A DNA stretch of 37,413 nucleotides from Promethearchaeota archaeon (GTDB taxonomy: Archaea > Asgardarchaeota > Lokiarchaeia > Sigyniarchaeales > SOKP01). The stretch lies in the NCBI GenBank assembly GCA_018238625.1, contig JABCSY010000034.1, forward strand, positions 1 to 37,413, written 5' to 3'. Below the pieces are notes generated by a model, which searched no databases, had not been told where the DNA came from, and saw only the letters and a program-made list of their open reading frames with translations. This document shows positions 33,980-37,413 of this stretch, in pieces; within the stretch, counting starts at the first letter, position 1, and each line of letters begins with the position of its first letter. The position numbers and the translations under genes were made by a program.

Positions 33980-35803
33980 TTATAGTTCAGTATCCTCTGA
34001 AGGTTCTTCAACTTGAGGGGGGACAAATTCTCCAATATCGGTGAAAATTATCTTTGCAATATTCCATCCTTCTTTAGTTGGGGATTTTAACGCATTTGCT
34101 ATTAAGTTTTCTCCTAGTATATTATTCAACTCTACTTTATGAATTTCTGAATTGTTTTGCAAAATCATATCAAATTTCGCACCGCCACTACCCGTTGGCA
34201 CGATTAGTATAGCTGAATCAATAGCTTTTTGTTCAATCGCATCTTTCAATCGTTTAGCTGCGTAATAACCTGCAACCCCTGCGCTTCTATCGAAATTCTT
34301 ACAGGAAGGTATTTCTAAACCCCATTTTTTACCCCCAGTTTCAATTAAAGCAGCTAAAGTTTGAGATTTCTTGCCAAGCATAAATTTATATTCCATTTGA
34401 GTTTTGAATTTTTTCCCTTTTTGTTCTCCTACATTGTCAATACATTTTAGTGCGGCGCCCGCAACCGATTGAGGGTTAACATCGATCGTATATTCTTCTT
34501 CCGCTAATATTTCTTCAATAGTCCTTTTAATAATTTCTCTAGGCTTCGAAAAATCTACTATCTCTTCTTTTTCTGTCCGTGGTTTTGCTGTTGCTACCAT
34601 CTCTACGCCTGCCTTTAATAATTCTTCTACGCTCATTTCGTCCGTCACAATTTTTTCAATAAATCTTCTACAAAGTTTGATGGAATTCCTTGGATTTCCT
34701 TTAGTCTTTTCATAAATCATCTCAATTAATTTTTCGTTTAACGGAAATAACGGGTATAATGGAGGATTTAAATTGTTATCTTCCCAAAAGACTTCCATAG
34801 ATTTACTAAAGAATATTTTTAAATCGTTCAAACTAAAAGGTTTTAACTCTTGTTCAGGTTCCATCCTTGAGCGTAATGGGTCATCTGCGATCTCTAAAAT
34901 ACGTGGCCAGATTTCTTTTAAAACAGCAACAACAATAACTAAACTTTTAACTTCATTATATAATCGTTTTAATATTTCAAGCAATTTTTGTTCTGCAATT
35001 TCGCCATGCATCCTATACGGAGACTCTAACTCGTCAAAATAAAGAATTAGCACTCTATCTAGATTTTCAGTAATTATTTTAATCATGGCAAGGCATACAT
35101 CGTCCTCTTCCACGACAGAATTAATTCCAAGTTCACTCAATTCTTCGTCTTGTAAATCTTCACCGAGAAGCCATCTTTCAGCAAGACCTCTTTTATTTTT
35201 ATCTAATTGATAAGTTACAAGGGCCTTAACACAATCAGCAAATACTCCAGGGAATTCTCTTATACCTATTTGAATTACTTCATCGATTTTAGGCTTCTGA
35301 AACAATCCCCCCTTTTTGCCTCCCCATTTTTCTTTAACTAATTTTTTTGAGACGATATCGAGAATTTCTGGTCCACATTCCTCAATAATGCAAGTATATA
35401 CGTGGAGTAAAACGCGAATTGCAGCTGGTGGGCTCGGTACATAAACTATTGTCCAATCAACTGGTTCCAGTTGACTCGCCTCAATTTCTTCTGCTTCAAT
35501 AGTTTGCTCTATCTTTCTTTTATTTGCTCTTTCTTTGTCCTTAAATGAATGGTAAGCGTGAGTTTTTCCTGTGCCCGCTGAACCTAACAATGGTAACATT
35601 CTACTTGATTTGTCGCGCGATGTCTGACGTACTAATCTATAAACTTCGCGATCAATATAACTTCTTGGCCTGCTTATATCAATTTTATCTGGGATATCTC
35701 CTCGTGAGACAAAATTGCTGAAGGGTAAGATAGGGGCTTCTCTTAGAACATCCAAATACATTTCTTTATCGTCGTCACTTAATTCTGAGTAAATAAAAAT
35801 CAA
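33980..35803 (-). CDS. AAA/STAND-type ATPase with uncharacterised C-terminal domain
   Basis: A 607-residue ATPase, TTG start at 35803; ATG at residue 15 is an alternative. Walker A is GSAGTGKT (74-81), Walker B is ILYFDELESP (D257, E258), and a sensor-like Arg follows in PLRSRMEPE. KTKGNPRNSIKLCRRF is the GNPR sensor-2-like motif seen in ORC/Cdc6-, STAND- and ExeA-like ATPases. An insert (about 92-115) is Glu/Lys-rich. The C-terminal 150 residues form a separate alpha/beta domain (ALIETGGKKWGLEIPSC, SAILIVPTGSGG); a nuclease-like fold is possible but not shown. Could act on DNA or as a stress regulator. Divergent from hsp20. Confidence 0.8.
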   Translation of the reverse strand: MIFIYSELSDDDKEMYLDVLREAPILPFSNFVSRGDIPDKIDISRPRSYIDREVYRLVRQTSRDKSSRMLPLLGSAGTGKTHAYHSFKDKERANKRKIEQTIEAEEIEASQLEPVDWTIVYVPSPPAAIRVLLHVYTCIIEECGPEILDIVSKKLVKEKWGGKKGGLFQKPKIDEVIQIGIREFPGVFADCVKALVTYQLDKNKRGLAERWLLGEDLQDEELSELGINSVVEEDDVCLAMIKIITENLDRVLILYFDELESPYRMHGEIAEQKLLEILKRLYNEVKSLVIVVAVLKEIWPRILEIADDPLRSRMEPEQELKPFSLNDLKIFFSKSMEVFWEDNNLNPPLYPLFPLNEKLIEMIYEKTKGNPRNSIKLCRRFIEKIVTDEMSVEELLKAGVEMVATAKPRTEKEEIVDFSKPREIIKRTIEEILAEEEYTIDVNPQSVAGAALKCIDNVGEQKGKKFKTQMEYKFMLGKKSQTLAALIETGGKKWGLEIPSCKNFDRSAGVAGYYAAKRLKDAIEQKAIDSAILIVPTGSGGAKFDMILQNNSEIHKVELNNILGENLIANALKSPTKEGWNIAKIIFTDIGEFVPPQVEEPSEDTEL

Positions 35804-35884
35804 CTCTATTTAATTACTTTAAATATTGTGTATCAAACTTTTTGATTGGAATAACTTTATTAAACTAAACAATTTTTTCTAGAA

Positions 35885-35909
35885 TAAAGCTATTATGTTT
35901 ATAGCTTTA
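35885..35909. promoter_or_regulatory. Perfect 9-bp inverted repeat in the AAA ATPase / Hsp20 divergent promoter
   Basis: TAAAGCTAT at 35885-35893 is followed by a 7-base spacer and the exact reverse complement ATAGCTTTA at 35901-35909. It sits almost in the middle of the 182-base gap, about 80 bases from each start codon. A dimeric regulator could control both genes from here. Confidence 0.5.
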
Positions 35910-35985
35910 GTATTTATATTTAAATCTATATTTAAAAATTTAAGTGTAATTAATATCTACATATATTTTACTATGATGTGATACT

Positions 35986-36648
35986 ATGCCGGGAAAAGAC
36001 GATTACGAAGACAAAGATGAGGAAGATGAATATAATGATATTTTTAATATGATTAAAGGTTTTGGGGGTCCCAACAACCCTTTCAAAAATTTAGACCCTG
36101 CCAAATTATTTAATTCAAAAGAATTTCAGAAAATGTTTAAAGAAATCTTTAAACAAATCTCAAAAAATTTACCAGAAGATTTACAAGGACTTTCACCAGA
36201 AGATTTTACAAAAGAAATAATGAAAAATAAATCTAAAGTTGGAGCTAAAGGGCCAATAATATATGGGTTCAATATCGGTATCGGTCCAGACGGAAAACCT
36301 AGTATGGGATCGTTCGGAAATATTGAAAAGGAACCCCTTACAGGTGAAACTAAAGTAAGAAAGACGAGAGAACCACTGGTGGAAGTTAACGAAGAGGAAG
36401 ACCAAATCGTAGTTATTGCCGAAATGCCAGGAGTGAGAAAAGAGGATATCGAAATAAACGCTACAAACCGATCTCTAACTATTTCTACCGAAAAGATTGT
36501 TTTAGGGCGAAAATATTACAAAGAGATAGAATTGCCAAACGCTATTAACTCAGATTATGCTAAGGCTCGCTATACCAACGGGATTCTTGAGATCAAGTTG
36601 AAAAAATTAAAAGGAAAAGAAAAAGGAACAAGTATTGAAATCGATTAA
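35986..36648 (+). CDS. Hsp20 / alpha-crystallin family small heat-shock protein
   Basis: A 220-residue sHSP. The C-terminal 95 residues are the alpha-crystallin domain: PLVEVNEEEDQIVVIAEMPG, KEDIEINATNRSLTIS, then KEIELPNAINSDYAKARYTNGILEIKL with the A-x-x-x-n-G-v-L signature. It lacks a clear C-terminal I-x-I/V, ending TSIEID. The N-terminal 120 residues are acidic, then rich in Gly, Pro and Phe. It acts as an ATP-independent holdase. GTGAT just before the ATG acts as SD. The inverted repeat in the upstream divergent region is a candidate heat-shock operator. Confidence 0.93.
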   Translation: MPGKDDYEDKDEEDEYNDIFNMIKGFGGPNNPFKNLDPAKLFNSKEFQKMFKEIFKQISKNLPEDLQGLSPEDFTKEIMKNKSKVGAKGPIIYGFNIGIGPDGKPSMGSFGNIEKEPLTGETKVRKTREPLVEVNEEEDQIVVIAEMPGVRKEDIEINATNRSLTISTEKIVLGRKYYKEIELPNAINSDYAKARYTNGILEIKLKKLKGKEKGTSIEID

Positions 36649-36828
36649 GAAATTTTAATTCCATTGGGATATTTTTTGTAACAATTAAATAACCAAGATA
36701 TTTACTGACGGAATTTTGAAGTGCATTTTTCATAATACCAAAGTTTATCAAATTTAAAAATATACATTACATGCTTGAACAGAGATATTTATAGTTTCAA
36801 GTATAATATTAAAATTTGGTGAAAGTAA

Positions 36829-36969
36829 ATGTCTAATAGAAATTATGGCGATAGAACGATGCACAAAGCTACATGTGCCGACTGTGGAAACGAGTGCGAA
36901 GTTCCATTTGAGCCTAAGGAAGGCAGACCTGTTTATTGTCGAGATTGTTATAAAAAGCATAGAAGATAA
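36829..36969 (+). CDS. 46-residue CxxC-x17-CxxC zinc-ribbon protein
   Basis: A short gene, ATG start with GGTGA SD, reading MSNRNYGDRTMHKATCADCG and ending VYCRDCYKKHRR. Two CxxC pairs 17 residues apart (C16, C19, C37, C40) bind one zinc ion; the basic tail suits nucleic-acid or ribosome contact. Small proteins of this type are common in archaea and bacteria and have no firm function. A TATA-like GATATTTATAG (36783-36793) is about 40 bases upstream. Confidence 0.85.
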   Translation: MSNRNYGDRTMHKATCADCGNECEVPFEPKEGRPVYCRDCYKKHRR

Positions 36970-36986
36970 TTAATTCTATTTTTTCT

Positions 36987-37011
36987 AAGTTTTGGTTACA
37001 ACCAAAAACTT
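36987..37011 (+). terminator. Hairpin and T-rich tract after the CxxC gene
   Basis: AAGTTTTGGT-TACA-ACCAAAAACTT forms a stem of about ten pairs with one bulged A, starting 17 bases after the stop. T-rich DNA follows from 37012 onward. Confidence 0.5.
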
Positions 37012-37158
37012 ATTTTCTAACTTTATCTAGTAATAATTTTTTTATTTCTTTTTTATTGTTTATTGTTTTTTTAATGAGAATATCCTTTAGAAGGAAAGTT
37101 TCTATCATCATGTTTAATTATTGATCAAATTTAGGGTAGCTTAATTATATTTTTTCTT

Positions 37159-37192
37159 CGTGAAACGCCAATTTCACGCCTTTATATATATT
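37159..37192 (+). promoter_or_regulatory. Inverted repeat next to the TATA box of the VOC gene
   Basis: CGTGAAA-CGCCAA-TTTCACG is a perfect 7-bp inverted repeat with a 6-base spacer (37159-37178). The TATA-like TTTATATATATT follows two bases later (37181-37192). A regulator bound here would contact TBP/TFB. It is a plausible operator for the gene that starts at 37265. Confidence 0.45.
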
Positions 37193-37264
37193 AAATAATA
37201 CTATTCTAATTATTATCTCAATATTATATTTATATCTAATTTAATTATTCAATAAGATGATAAA

Positions 37265-37413
37265 ATGGTAAATGAATCAGAAAAAGAGAGCTTAATTCGA
37301 AAAGTGGATTGCATTAGGATACCCGTTTCAGATCTTGAATCTGGCCTTAAATTTTATCGAGACTCCCTTGGTCATGAACTTATTTGGCGCACAGAAACTA
37401 GTGTTGGTTTGCG
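37265..37413 (+). CDS. VOC/glyoxalase superfamily protein, 5' part only
   Basis: The first 49 codons are in the window. After a 12-residue lead, the protein reads VDCIRIPVSDLESGLKFYRD and SLGHELIWRTE, which is the usual first beta-alpha-beta unit of glyoxalase/bleomycin-resistance/dioxygenase domains. The metal ligand normally found at the start of the first strand is a Cys-Ile pair here, so activity cannot be judged. The SD is AGATGAT. The gene continues beyond the right edge. Confidence 0.85.
   Translation, partial: MVNESEKESLIRKVDCIRIPVSDLESGLKFYRDSLGHELIWRTETSVGL

Noticed and set aside
36754..36960. 68-codon minus-strand frame
   Set aside because: It overlaps the CxxC-x17-CxxC gene, which has an SD, a promoter-like box and a recognisable zinc motif.
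1..37413. tRNA, rRNA, CRISPR array, insertion sequence or attachment site
   Set aside because: Gaps between genes are short and AT-rich, with no cloverleaf-like GC-rich segment, no regularly spaced repeat, no transposase or integrase frame and no terminal inverted repeats seen.

Overview
The window looks like chromosomal DNA of an Asgard (Lokiarchaeia-like) archaeon. It is very AT-rich and uses ATG, GTG and TTG starts, with Shine-Dalgarno sites of the GAGGTG type. It carries an archaeal C1-pathway enzyme (formylmethanofuran:tetrahydromethanopterin formyltransferase) together with domain types characteristic of Asgard genomes: longin-like N-termini, PCI/winged-helix-like segments on long coiled coils, prenyltransferase-like alpha/alpha toroids, and small CxxC zinc proteins. 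No rRNA, tRNA, CRISPR array, IS element or integrase was recognised. The lineage is an inference from protein style, not from a marker gene.

Layout. 1-4274 (minus, runs off the left edge): a giant toroid + coiled-coil + winged-helix protein. 4445-5932: an exported legumain/caspase-like (clan CD) protease. 6212-9104: an FAD oxidase / HdrD-like iron-sulfur pair. 9319-11227: a PAS histidine kinase and its receiver. 11381-11668: a chimeric scar made of a receiver fragment joined to a piece of an ABC gene. 11714-12037: a Cdd1-like helix-hairpin-helix protein. 12095-21248: a six-gene co-directional ABC operon. 21345-21908: an Asgard-type zinc protein. 22077-25671: acyl-CoA synthetase (NDP-forming) alpha-like protein, a membrane zinc-ribbon protein, a GNAT and a CPBP protease. 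25773-30489: two tandem FAD oxidases, a small embedded protein and a second HdrD-like subunit. 30527-37413: a four-helix membrane protein, transglutaminase-like protein, Ftr, a second longin-like protein, an AAA ATPase, Hsp20, a 46-residue CxxC protein and the start of a VOC/glyoxalase gene.

The most interesting region is the operon at 12095-21248. It encodes two ABC-2 permeases, a normal ABC ATPase, and an ABC ATPase fused behind a transmembrane segment to a large extracytoplasmic toroid. It continues with an ABC-like protein that has lost Walker A, the signature and Walker B and carries RWD/UBC(E2)-like sequence in front, and ends with a longin-like protein with about four membrane helices. 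The genes overlap or are 1-33 bases apart, and most have an SD inside the end of the preceding gene. Two of them have no ATG, GTG or TTG anywhere in the N-terminal part of the frame; both carry a good SD six bases upstream of an in-frame ATT or ATC, so non-canonical initiation is a specific, testable prediction. I read this as an undescribed Asgard membrane transport or remodelling complex.

Metabolically, the two FAD oxidase/HdrD-like modules suggest oxidation of 2-hydroxyacid-like substrates coupled to iron-sulfur electron carriers, and Ftr points to an archaeal Wood-Ljungdahl branch. Domain assignments rest on motif reading only; no search or structure prediction was run.
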